From Sphingobacteriales bacterium 44-61 (GTDB taxonomy: Bacteria > Bacteroidota > Bacteroidia > Chitinophagales > Chitinophagaceae): DNA of 64,000 bases. Location of the stretch: the NCBI GenBank assembly GCA_001898405.1, contig MKTW01000010.1:511216-575215 (forward strand), read 5' to 3'. Shown here piece after piece: positions 43,758 to 51,727 of the stretch (positions are counted from its first letter, which is position 1; every line of letters starts with the position of its first letter). The translations under genes were made by a program, and so were the position numbers. The notes beneath the pieces are model-generated. The model was not told the origin of the DNA. It searched no databases and was given only the letters and a program-made list of their open reading frames with translations.

Positions 43758-44446
43758 TATTAAACAAAACCAGACGGGCAGGCCGGAAGAGAGATGAAAC
43801 TCGATGCGCAGCTGTTAGTTTCGAAAGAAGAATATATGAAACTGACAATAGCACTCGGCACCATAATCCGAAGTCGGTAAGAGTATAAATGCCGTTGGTA
43901 GCTCCGGTCCCGTATAGTTACGGACGATTATAAAACCCTATTGTTGTCCATAACTGTATTAACGGGCATATTTGTGGACTATGATAATTAACTCCCTAAG
44001 CATATCATTAACAGGGTATTACCGCCGATATCCCGAATATAAAATGTCACAAATATTTAAAAATATGTGACATTTACTGGCCGAGATCACTTTGACTCGT
44101 CATACCTGTTAGGTTTCTCTGCAAATACCTAACAGAGTTCGGATAGATGGTTTTCAATCTGTTCATTATTTTAACCTGTTCACTGCCCGTGAACACAGAA
44201 AAATAGTGAACAGTAATCATTGCGCTGTAATAATCCAGAGACAGTTTAAAAAGCGCTCCGGCCTAACACCAGGACAAGTGGAGACGAAATTCTGGCTATC
44301 AATAGATTTTATTACTGGGCAGAACCGAATATTTCCTTTCCGTGCATTAAACAAAGCCAGTTGTGGAGGAGTATAATCTTTTATATTCCTCCTTAAGGTA
44401 TAAGAATTTTATAGTTATGGAGCATTATCTTGCATACTCATATTGG
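43758..44446. other. Gene-free stretch with clustered inverted repeats
   Basis: No intact gene. It holds a 28-codon relic (MKLDAQLLVSKEEY..., near 43794) and three unrelated inverted repeats: AAATGTCACA/TGTGACATTT (44042-44075), CTGTTAGGT/ACCTAACAG (44106-44135) and CTGTTCACT/AGTGAACAG (44176-44213). An AraC-like fragment lies at 44221-44280. Confidence 0.6.
44221..44280 (+). pseudogene. AraC-type HTH fragment
   Basis: Reads RQFKKRSGLTPGQ in one frame, the recognisable end of an AraC/XylS second helix-turn-helix (FxRxFKKxxGxTPxxYR). Nothing of the upstream domain is attached. It is on the plus strand, whereas the AraC N-terminal relic at 44916-45197 is on the minus strand, suggesting rearrangement. 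Confidence 0.5.
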
Positions 44447-44915
44447 TCAGTTTATCTCCAATACAAGTTTCCCATTAGCACCTCCTTTTGAAACCAGATC
44501 CTGTGCTTCAGATGCTTGTTCTAATCTCATCGTCTTTGATATTTGTGCTTCTATTTCCCCTTGCGCTATCAATTCCTTGAAAAAGTCCAGTTTTTTGTAT
44601 GATGGGTTTGACATAATAAATTGTGCTGCCACTTGATATTTTTCAGCCAGCTCAGCTGAAGGAGGCATTACGGTACTATTAGTTTTCCGCCTTTTTTTAA
44701 TACTTCAAAAGGGGTGGTTTGTGTTTTGCCTCCGCCAAGCGCTTTAACCCTGTCTAGTTCGGGGCCTGCGTTGTCCCTATTACATAAGCGCCAAGTGCTT
44801 TTGATATTTGTACCATTATGCTGCCAACGCCGCCCGAAGCACCGTGTATCAAAACTTTCTGATCCTCTTGTAATTGGCCTGCTTCTATTAAAAGTGTGTA
44901 TGCCGTAGTCAGATC
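44447..44915 (-). pseudogene. NADP-dependent oxidoreductase (zinc-type ADH/quinone reductase) remnant
   Basis: Three frame-shifted pieces in order. The Rossmann segment is KVLIHGASGGVGSIMVQISK (44754-44915), then PELDRVKALGGGKTQTTPFE with VLKKGGKLIVP in another frame (about 44690-44765). The C-terminus SKTMRLEQASEAQDLVSKGG and GKLVLEIN ends at 44447. The N-terminal GroES-like half is missing, replaced by AraC sequence in the same frame. Non-functional. Confidence 0.8.
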
Positions 44916-45197
44916 CTGGTTATAAACCAAATCAATTAAATTTTCATTATTATAAAAAAAGATGCTAATCAAATCATTCCGTTCTACGGAGGCATTACGC
45001 TTTATGGTAAAATCTTCTTTTAATTAATAACGGTGTATAATCAATCTAAAATCCGTTCCAAACACTATTCTTTTGATATAGCCTTTTCCCATTGAAGCAG
45101 GAATTGTCAGACAATTGTCGAAGACGGGAATGATAAATTGTGCCGAGAATTCAACTATAAAATCGAAATCTGGTTTTGATGTAAATTCAAAAATCAT
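44916..45197 (-). pseudogene. AraC-family regulator N-terminal remnant fused to the oxidoreductase relic
   Basis: Residues from MIFEFTSKPDFDFIVEFSAQ to GKGYIKRIVFGTDFRL and IIHRY match the N-terminal domain of Bacteroidetes AraC regulators. A TAA stop at 45024-45026 interrupts it in frame; beyond it LKEDFTIKRNASVERNDLIS continues the same protein to LVYNQ at 44916. At that point sequence switches without a frame break to the Rossmann part of the oxidoreductase, so a deletion joined the two genes. Confidence 0.7.
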
Positions 45198-45331
45198 TTT
45201 TCCGAGATGCTCTGATGAGTTTTTTTCCGTAAAAGGATTAAATTTGAGTAACTCTATGTAATTCTCTAGCGGTATAAATATAAATCTATGTGCGTTCAAA
45301 ATATCTTATTCATTCTGCTTAAATTATTCTC

Positions 45332-46312
45332 ATGCCCAAACTAAGGTTTCTTTTTATTTTGGTCATATTTCACTCACTTGGCACTACAGCGCAAAAATCC
45401 GCTGATTATACGACCTATTATCAGCGTATCATCCAGGCTGAAGTATTGATTACATCCGGGAAATATACTGAAGCTCTTTTAACAATGGATTCTGTTTTCG
45501 AAGATTATAGCTATGTATTTCTGCGGGACTATAAAGTGGCAGCACAGCTTGCGCTCTATATCGGGAACTACCAGAAAGCTTTCCATTACATAACCAAGGG
45601 AATAGCAAATGGCTGGAGTTTAAAAGAGATAAAAAATAACCACTTGCTTCAATCGCTACAACACAAGCCGGGCTGGAATATGTTGCTGAAAACATATGAT
45701 ACTTTGCGACATACTTATCTCAGCAAATTGGATCATCAGCTAAAGAAGGAGGTTGACGAAATGTTCGTCCGGGACCAAAAGCTGGCAAAGATAAACCTTG
45801 GGATAAATGATGAGGACGCACAGAATAAGTTTTTGATTCAGAAATTTGCCCCTCAAAGCGAACGACATATGCACCGGTTACTTGTAATTTTGAATCAAAA
45901 AGGCTATCCAGGCGAGAAACTGATCGGCAACCGTCTCTGGGCATGGACAATACTTAGTCATCACAATTCCATTTCAGCTGCGTATAATAGAAATGATACC
46001 TTTTATCAAACTTTGAGGCCGCTTCTGTTAACAGCCGTACAATCAGGTGAGTTGTCACCATATGACTTTGCGATAATTGAAGAATGGAGAATATCTGTTA
46101 TCTCTGAACATCGAGAGAAGTCTTATGGTTACCTTGATACGCTTACCCAAAAGGATGTTAATCGCTCAAATCAATTACGCCGGGACATAGGTATGCGTTC
46201 GATTGAGTTAACAAACAAACTAGTTGACATCCAAGAAAAGACAGGGATAGATTTCTTTCTTGAAGGTTTGATGTGGGTTAAGGGAAAAATTCCAATACTC
46301 AGCACTGAATAG
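45332..46312 (+). CDS. Secreted DUF6624-like protein
   Basis: A 326-residue protein with a signal peptide (LRFLFILVIFHSLGTTAQ). Residues 25-120 look like TPR-type helices (TYYQRIIQAEVLITSGKYTE). The C-terminal 190 residues resemble the DUF6624 family: KLAKINLG, HMHRLLVILNQKGYPGEKLI, LWAWTILSHHN, SGELSPYDFAIIEEWRI and a final RRDIGMRSIE. Function unknown. It is the only gene in the right half of the decayed island that appears intact, and it ends before a strong hairpin. Confidence 0.75.
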   Translation: MPKLRFLFILVIFHSLGTTAQKSADYTTYYQRIIQAEVLITSGKYTEALLTMDSVFEDYSYVFLRDYKVAAQLALYIGNYQKAFHYITKGIANGWSLKEIKNNHLLQSLQHKPGWNMLLKTYDTLRHTYLSKLDHQLKKEVDEMFVRDQKLAKINLGINDEDAQNKFLIQKFAPQSERHMHRLLVILNQKGYPGEKLIGNRLWAWTILSHHNSISAAYNRNDTFYQTLRPLLLTAVQSGELSPYDFAIIEEWRISVISEHREKSYGYLDTLTQKDVNRSNQLRRDIGMRSIELTNKLVDIQEKTGIDFFLEGLMWVKGKIPILSTE

Positions 46313-46378
46313 CAATTATACTGACTGCTTGGTTTTGGTAGCCCAAGAGGAAATTAGGTAAAACCTCAAATAAAAAGC

Positions 46379-46403
46379 AAAACCTGCGACTGGCGCAGGT
46401 TTT
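46379..46403 (+). terminator. Terminator-like hairpin beside the att-like repeat
   Basis: AAAACCTGCG (46379-46388) pairs perfectly with CGCAGGTTTT (46394-46403). It may end the DUF6624-like gene, or be the old terminator of the tRNA whose 3' end the adjacent repeat resembles. Confidence 0.7.
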
Positions 46404-46414
46404 GAAAGTTGCTC

Positions 46415-46430
46415 TGTGATCCCGCTGGGA
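46415..46430 (+). repeat. att-like direct repeat, copy 2 (tRNA 3'-end-like)
   Basis: The same 16 bases as at 39820-39835 (TGTGATCCCGCTGGGA), same orientation, again 12 bp from a hairpin. It lies 189 bp outside the last gene of the conjugative element and may be that element's left attachment site. Confidence 0.55.
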
Positions 46431-46553
46431 GGACCAATTTTATATGCAATATTTTGACAATCAACAGTATGTGATTGGCTAAAATACACTTTCCGCTCTA
46501 ATTACGCACTGTAAATTCTTTCAACGAACTGTCAATGATTGACCTTATAAAGG

Positions 46554-46582
46554 TAATAAAAAATCCCAACCATTGGTTGGGA
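46554..46582 (-). terminator. Terminator of the transfer operon
   Basis: TCCCAACC (46564-46571) pairs with GGTTGGGA (46575-46582). On the minus strand the stem is followed by TTTTTTATT, a classic intrinsic terminator, 38 bp after the last operon gene. Confidence 0.88.
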
Positions 46583-46619
46583 AATCAACATAAACTGCCA
46601 TTTATAGCATTTGAATCCA

Positions 46620-46907
46620 CTATACTTTCAGTAGGAAAACCTGGCTATTAATGGCCGGGTTGTACGATGGCATATATTGGATATATCCGAAATCAGATAA
46701 ATCTTTTATGCACTTGTGATAAGTAGCCAGTCCATCAATCTTTGCCACTTTCATAACGCCAGCTCGGGTAATGGAAATAGGGTTTTGAAGCCCGTTTAAA
46801 TTGAAAAATTGGAACAACGCCATATACAGACTGATATGCGTCGTCCCAATTCGTGGATCTTCCCGGATTGCAACAAAAAAGCTGGTTAATTCTTTTACTT
46901 CGGCCAT
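46620..46907 (-). CDS. Small ICE protein, winged-helix-like
   Basis: A 95-residue cytoplasmic protein found at the end of Bacteroidetes conjugative elements. The sequence has two helical stretches (HISLYMALFQFFNLNG) and a helix-turn-helix-like segment SITRAGVMKVAKIDG followed by TYHKCIKDLSDFGYIQY, as in wHTH DnaD/replication-type proteins. It sits 9 bp after the HTH gene on the same strand, and the operon terminator follows. Probable DNA-binding role; target unknown. Confidence 0.7.
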   Translation of the reverse strand: MAEVKELTSFFVAIREDPRIGTTHISLYMALFQFFNLNGLQNPISITRAGVMKVAKIDGLATYHKCIKDLSDFGYIQYMPSYNPAINSQVFLLKV

Positions 46908-46915
46908 ATTCCCGG

Positions 46916-47182
46916 TTATGCAGCATCGCTGTTTAACAGTTTTTCAATATCCTCATACCGGTAATAATGAACTCCGCCTACTTTGCTGGAACGGAGTTTG
47001 CCGGCGATCCTGAGCCGCTGGAGAGTATTGGAAGAAATACCCAACAGCTTCCTTACTTCCAGATTTTTTAGCCAGGGTTTCACCAGTTTTGCTTCCGGTG
47101 GTGAAAGCAGCCGCCGAATATCCTCCAAGAGCTGCACCCTAAACTCCTGCAGGTCCTCTTTTGTAATTACCTCAATAGCCAT
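46916..47182 (-). CDS. Helix-turn-helix (excisionase/MerR-like) protein
   Basis: An 88-residue DNA-binding protein of the HTH_17 type. The motif is WLKNLEVRKLLGISSNTLQR, then a basic recognition stretch LRIAGKLRSSKVGGVHYYRY. Such proteins act as excision or transfer-gene regulators in CTnDOT-like elements (Xis2c-like). The N-terminal 35 residues form an amphipathic helix (QEFRVQLLEDIRRLL). It is 43 bp downstream of the accessory gene at 47226-48515, on the same strand. Confidence 0.82.
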   Translation of the reverse strand: MAIEVITKEDLQEFRVQLLEDIRRLLSPPEAKLVKPWLKNLEVRKLLGISSNTLQRLRIAGKLRSSKVGGVHYYRYEDIEKLLNSDAA

Positions 47183-47225
47183 ACATCACAATTTCTGATT
47201 ACAAAATTTATTATTCTTTGGGTAG

Positions 47226-48515
47226 TCAAACAGACATTCCCTTTTTACGGGAACGCCCCTTTTTAGGCTTTCCCAGATCATCAAGAGGACTTTGCTTTAC
47301 CGATTTTTTTTTATCCTGCTTCACCTCCTGTTTTTGATCTTCCTTAACTTCCTTTCCCTGTTTCAATTCCTCTCCGGATTGCTTTTGCGATACATGCTGC
47401 CTTTGTTCCTGGTTCAGTCTTTGCATTTTATCATCATACAGGTTAATTGTCTTGTATTGGGGATTGGCTTCGATGAACATTTTCTGTGCTTCGCCATCGA
47501 CCTGTATATTGACAGCCTGTATATTACCTTTTTGTAATGATTGAAGCAATGCCTTTTCTTTTTCCCCGCCATCCATTTCCATCACAAAGTATTTACCTAC
47601 GGCTGCTTTCAAATCATACCCGTAATTCTCATGGTACTGTTTCACTTCGTAGTTATTGTTCTTGTCTTTGTTCTCGAAGTCAAGCTGAATCCAGGCCTTA
47701 TAGGTCGGGGACTTTTCCCAGTTTTCAGCCAGCCCCCTTTGCTCAGGAGGTAATTTCAGTTCGGCCTTGAATTGTGTGGTTTCTTCCGGGCTTAATTTCC
47801 GTAGCAGTTCTTTTTCAACACTACGTCCACTCAGCAGGTTGAAGGCTTCTTTGGCCGTCACACCCCGGCCATAGTTTAAATAAAATGTCTGTTCCTTTTT
47901 TTCGCCATTGCTCCAATCCAACGAAGCCTTATAGCTATTCAGGAAGTACATATCGGATTTCTCGGATTTACGAAATTGAAGTACTGCTTCAAATGCCTTC
48001 TTATTGATTTCGGTTGAATACGTCATTTGAAAGGCCTCTTTACCTTCTTTCAGGTGAGCTTCCAGTTCATCGTGTTGTTTTTCACCAAAGCCCATGTACT
48101 TGATATTGTCTTTCAGGTGATCAAAATTTTGTTCGTTCATAATTGATACGTTTTTATTGTTTAAAATCTGCTGTTGCTCTATATGGTCAATCAGTGCATC
48201 GGTAAACGCATTCCCTTCCGTATTATACAAACCGTTTGCGTCAGGATCTGCAAACAATCTTTCGAGATTTTCTCCATAAAAGAATCGTCTTAGCAACTCA
48301 TCTGTTGAGTAAGCATGTAATACCCGGTAGTTATCGTACTCACTGATATTGTTATCAGAAAATCCATGCGCTTCGTCAGCGGTCTTGAAAAAATACATGT
48401 CGCCTGTGTCCAGGAAATAAGGGATCGTATTATAGGCGATCCAATTTTCTCCTTTTGCAAAAGAGATTTGCGCCACTTCAATCAGCTCATCGGATATGAC
48501 ATGCTCCCGGTTCAT
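47226..48515 (-). CDS. ICE accessory protein, two-part fusion
   Basis: A 429-residue cytoplasmic protein that I do not recognise by function. Residues 1-120 form one unit (RVLHAYSTDELLRRFFYGEN); from Met125 (MNEQNFDHLKDNIKYMGFGE) the sequence matches a stand-alone protein common in Bacteroidetes conjugative elements, with MYFLNSYKASLDWSNGEKKE, TFYLNYGRGVTAKEAFNLLS and QYHENYGYDLKAAVGKY. The C-terminal 60 residues are a highly charged Lys/Gln tail ending KKGRSRKKGMSV. It overlaps traN by 4 bp (ATGA), so translation is coupled. Confidence 0.72.
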   Translation of the reverse strand: MNREHVISDELIEVAQISFAKGENWIAYNTIPYFLDTGDMYFFKTADEAHGFSDNNISEYDNYRVLHAYSTDELLRRFFYGENLERLFADPDANGLYNTEGNAFTDALIDHIEQQQILNNKNVSIMNEQNFDHLKDNIKYMGFGEKQHDELEAHLKEGKEAFQMTYSTEINKKAFEAVLQFRKSEKSDMYFLNSYKASLDWSNGEKKEQTFYLNYGRGVTAKEAFNLLSGRSVEKELLRKLSPEETTQFKAELKLPPEQRGLAENWEKSPTYKAWIQLDFENKDKNNNYEVKQYHENYGYDLKAAVGKYFVMEMDGGEKEKALLQSLQKGNIQAVNIQVDGEAQKMFIEANPQYKTINLYDDKMQRLNQEQRQHVSQKQSGEELKQGKEVKEDQKQEVKQDKKKSVKQSPLDDLGKPKKGRSRKKGMSV

Positions 48516-49279
48516 CTCAGGTCAGGTAACGGAATGGCTTGTACGATCTTTCGATTATTGACCCGCATCAATAGGTGTCTGCCGCCATTCTTTTCCATCA
48601 CCTGAATAGCCAGGTATTTGGCATCGGGAACGGTGAATTTTTCGAGAGCTACTACAATCGTGTTCCGGCTTCTTGCTTTCACTATGGAAATATTACCGGA
48701 AACATGCAAAGGCTTCAATTCATATTCCTGCGCCGCTGTTCGTTTACTTTTCTTTTTATCCCGGATATAAAAACGGAGCAACTCTATATCGTAATCAATA
48801 GGGCTGTCATTGATTAGCTGCACCTGGTAATAGATAACATTCTCCTTAATGTAAATACCGCTGACATGAACTGTAATTCCCCGACTTCGGTCTTTGATGC
48901 CGTGCATGGTGGCCGGATTATCGAGTATGCCGTTGGCATAAGTGGCAACGGTTTGCTTTTTATTCGCTGGCAAATTATACACCCAGACAGACGGCTTATT
49001 CTCGAAGTTGACGACAAAAGAATATACACTGCCGTCATCCGTGACCACACTTAAATTGGTTTCGGTAAACCCTTCCGTAGCGGCTTTCACCAGTAAAATA
49101 TTGTCAGCTTCCTGCACCTGCTGCACCAGCACATCTTTCGTTCCTCTGTCCACATGACGGATGGCAAAGGGGAAAATCAGGCTGGTTGTTTTGTCTTTGG
49201 AAATAGTCAAAGCAACGGGTTGGGCAAACCCTGCAACGAATAACCAGCAACCGCAAATCATACACACAATTCGTTTCAT
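48512..49279 (-). CDS. traN: Conjugative transposon protein TraN (DUF4138)
   Basis: TraN is an outer-membrane/periplasmic component of the Bacteroidetes type IV transfer apparatus. A 255-residue protein with a signal peptide (IVCMICGCWLFVAGFAQPVA), KTTSLIFPFAIRHVDRGTKD near 30 and the C-terminal core QEYELKPLHVSGNISIVKAR and YLAIQVMEKNGGRHLLMRV. It follows traM by 24 bp and overlaps the next accessory gene. Confidence 0.88.
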   Translation of the reverse strand: MKRIVCMICGCWLFVAGFAQPVALTISKDKTTSLIFPFAIRHVDRGTKDVLVQQVQEADNILLVKAATEGFTETNLSVVTDDGSVYSFVVNFENKPSVWVYNLPANKKQTVATYANGILDNPATMHGIKDRSRGITVHVSGIYIKENVIYYQVQLINDSPIDYDIELLRFYIRDKKKSKRTAAQEYELKPLHVSGNISIVKARSRNTIVVALEKFTVPDAKYLAIQVMEKNGGRHLLMRVNNRKIVQAIPLPDLR

Positions 49280-49303
49280 CGTTTCTATTTTGAGGTTAAA
49301 AAA

Positions 49304-50620
49304 TCATCGTTCTGTATTCTTGTCTTTCAGGAGTACTTTATACCCCGCTTTCACCAATACTTTTACCTGCTTTACTTTCTTGCTCAATAACCCTTTGGCG
49401 GCGCTTATACCCGCTGCGGTAGCCTGGGCTTTCAACGAAGGATCTAAGGTTGTAAGCTCCATTAACTGCAAACCGTTGTCCGCAGATTGCTTTGCCACAT
49501 CACGGGTAATAGCGCCAGGTATATAAATGCCGGGAAGACCGTCTATATCGTATACTTCAAGTTTTACCGGATAAAGTGATTGGTTGTAGCGAATGGAATG
49601 GATTTCAACTTCCAGCCGTTCCCCTGCGAGGGCTGCCATACCAAATGCAAACGTACCTTTGGGAATAAGAGCGCCATTGATATAAACATCATTCAGCAAC
49701 CGCAGCTTTACCACGGCGCCGTTTACAAGCGTCTGCGTTTCATGCACGACAGCTTCAATGGAGTTACTTTCTTCTGATAGCACTTGCTGGTCCTCCAATC
49801 CAAAAAAACCTGATGCCGACTTCTTTTCCATACCGGTATCAAGCAGGCTGATACTTTCCTTCCGGGCAATGGTAGAAACAGGATATACGGCTTCTTTATG
49901 AAGAAGTGATTTTTCTTTGATGCGTTCCGTTACCCGTTCCGGGTGTTGAATGTCGAGTATCTTTTCCAGCGTATTTTCCAGTTGTATCATTTCAGGGTCG
50001 TTGTCAGCACCCTTATTATTCATCAGGTTCATCATATTTTCCAGCCGGTTAACATCACTGCCGAAACTATAATCACCATTTCCCTGCACATATTCCTCTG
50101 TATCCTTGCTTAGCTGTTCCGGGTCAGGCTGGTTGATCGCTTTATTTAGTTCAGCCAGCTTTTTCATGACCTTTTCTTCAGCCGGTATGCCAGATTTGTC
50201 ATAAGGAGATGTTTTCAATCCACCGTTTTGTATAATACTGGACTGGTTAAATTTTTCGGCAGATTGCTGTGTGATCTGTTCCAGTTCATTGTTATATGCC
50301 TGCTGCATACTGTCCTGGTTGCGGTAATAGGGATCATTCCGCATTTCCTCAGCCAGCTTGATGGAATCCTTATCGGCCTGATCGTAAAAGCTCATCTTAT
50401 CAGTCATGGCATCGTCTTTCAGGTTGGCGCTGGGTAGCTGCAGGTTCAAGCCCTTTTGCCGTGTTGTTATTACTTTGCCGCTTGAGCCTCTGCCTCCGCC
50501 CAAAGCCCAAAAAGCCATTGTCAGAAATGGTACAACCAGTAAGGGCAATACCATCATCATTTTTCGTTTGCGTCCCGCAATGAGGCGGGACGACCGTTGC
50601 AGTTTATTCATACGCTTCAT
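49304..50620 (-). CDS. traM: Conjugative transposon protein TraM
   Basis: A 438-residue TraM (VirB10-like position) anchored by one helix near 20-40 (MMMVLPLLVVPFLTMAFWAL), with a long Gln/Asp-rich periplasmic linker (DPYYRNQDSMQQAYNNELEQ). The C-terminal domain reads GAVVKLRLLNDVYINGALIP, KGTFAFGMAALAGERLEVEI and YDIDGLPGIYIPG, matching TraM. It should link inner membrane and outer-membrane TraN/TraO. It lies 2 bp downstream of the traL-like gene. Confidence 0.9.
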   Translation of the reverse strand: MKRMNKLQRSSRLIAGRKRKMMMVLPLLVVPFLTMAFWALGGGRGSSGKVITTRQKGLNLQLPSANLKDDAMTDKMSFYDQADKDSIKLAEEMRNDPYYRNQDSMQQAYNNELEQITQQSAEKFNQSSIIQNGGLKTSPYDKSGIPAEEKVMKKLAELNKAINQPDPEQLSKDTEEYVQGNGDYSFGSDVNRLENMMNLMNNKGADNDPEMIQLENTLEKILDIQHPERVTERIKEKSLLHKEAVYPVSTIARKESISLLDTGMEKKSASGFFGLEDQQVLSEESNSIEAVVHETQTLVNGAVVKLRLLNDVYINGALIPKGTFAFGMAALAGERLEVEIHSIRYNQSLYPVKLEVYDIDGLPGIYIPGAITRDVAKQSADNGLQLMELTTLDPSLKAQATAAGISAAKGLLSKKVKQVKVLVKAGYKVLLKDKNTER

Positions 50621-50622
50621 TT

Positions 50623-51105
50623 TTATTGATAGTTATAAATTTCTTTCAGCATCCGGACGCTATCCATCAATCCCGGTCTTGCCTGCAAAATGCTGTCACG
50701 GGTTTGTACTCCGGTTGGTGTCCGTTGCAGGCTGTCCATGTACTGTTCAAATGCCTGAATCTGCTGGTAAGTTTCATTGTCTATATAGTGATCGCTTCGC
50801 AATTCCTCATCACCACTGCGATCGTAATGTTTGGGAACGCTCACCGGATCAATTTTGAAAGCAGGTTGCTCCCGGTCAGGTTTTAAGATCGCTTCAAGGG
50901 TCAGGTAAAGACTAAAACCTCCACCGATCAGGCAAAAGACAAGCAGCAGAATTTTCATCTTCTTTGAAGGAATATTTTTCGTTTGATTATTCATGACTGC
51001 AGCAAACTTCGATTGTGTTTTGAGTAAAAAGCTGGCAATGCCTTTCGCCGCTTTCTCCTTTACCGGATGACTGTTTTGTTTATCTTTTTTCTTCCTGAAC
51101 AACAT
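50623..51105 (-). CDS. Protein at the traL position
   Basis: A 160-residue basic protein with one central helix (MKILLLVFCLIGGGFSLYLT near 50) and a hydrophilic C-terminal half (IDNETYQQIQAFEQYMDSLQ). It sits between traK and traM, where traL lies in CTnDOT, and its sequence resembles the family loosely. It starts overlapping traK by a few bases, so translation is coupled. I call it traL-position with moderate confidence; no direct domain match is clear. Confidence 0.7.
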   Translation of the reverse strand: MLFRKKKDKQNSHPVKEKAAKGIASFLLKTQSKFAAVMNNQTKNIPSKKMKILLLVFCLIGGGFSLYLTLEAILKPDREQPAFKIDPVSVPKHYDRSGDEELRSDHYIDNETYQQIQAFEQYMDSLQRTPTGVQTRDSILQARPGLMDSVRMLKEIYNYQ

Positions 51106-51106
51106 A

Positions 51107-51724
51107 TTACCTGTTCTCCGTTTTTATATCCTTATTCTGTATTGTTTTCCATTTTTCAATCAGGAAGCCATGCGGGTTGTTATCCGATCTGGATACATTG
51201 CGTAAATAACCCTCTGTGATCAGGTTCCTTGTTACAATACTGGTAGGCCGGATGATCTTCTGCGCCCCTGTGTAGCGGAAATAATAGGGATAGCTGTCGG
51301 TATTGATACTGATACTATCCGCTTCAATGGTCTGGCTGATATTGCCTGAAATGATATTGGTATAGTAGCTGTTTTCTTTCAGGTTATCGTATTGCTGTTT
51401 TGCAGACACATCAGCCAGGTACAATGCTTTGCTGATATTGGATTGTATCACCTTATCATCCGGGTCAAGCGTAAAAAAATAGTGATGAAACATCTTTACA
51501 TGATCCCTGGCCTCAACCGGTATGTTGTCCTTTCTCTCCGCAGCATAGGCTTCCAATACTTTGCCATTTGCCAGTATAAATATCTTCTGCTGTGAACCGG
51601 CAACTGTTTTATTCGTGCTGTAGAGTGCATAAACGGTAACAGAAATGCAGCCGATTATGAGGGCAATCGAGAACAGCTTAATATGCCGGAATGCTATATC
51701 TATATTTTTTGTCTTCCGAAACAT
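51107..51724 (-). CDS. traK: Conjugative transposon protein TraK (VirB8-like)
   Basis: A 205-residue inner-membrane protein with one N-terminal helix (LFSIALIIGCISVTVYALYS near 18) and a periplasmic VirB8-like domain. Motifs are ILANGKVLEAYAAERKDNIP, VEARDHVKMFHHYFFTLDPD near 72 and GNISQTIEADSISINTDSYP. It is a core component of the type IV transfer pore. It lies 3 bp after traJ. Confidence 0.9.
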   Translation of the reverse strand: MFRKTKNIDIAFRHIKLFSIALIIGCISVTVYALYSTNKTVAGSQQKIFILANGKVLEAYAAERKDNIPVEARDHVKMFHHYFFTLDPDDKVIQSNISKALYLADVSAKQQYDNLKENSYYTNIISGNISQTIEADSISINTDSYPYYFRYTGAQKIIRPTSIVTRNLITEGYLRNVSRSDNNPHGFLIEKWKTIQNKDIKTENR

Positions 51725-51727
51725 GCT

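Larger units (their letters stand above)
46313..46619. other. Gene-free junction between decayed island and conjugative element
   Basis: It contains the hairpin at 46379-46403, the second att-like repeat (46415-46430) and the terminator of the transfer operon (46554-46582). No gene is supported. Confidence 0.65.

Noticed and set aside
43065..44213. CRISPR-like array from the many palindromes
   Set aside because: The repeats differ in sequence, are not evenly spaced, and there are no cas genes.
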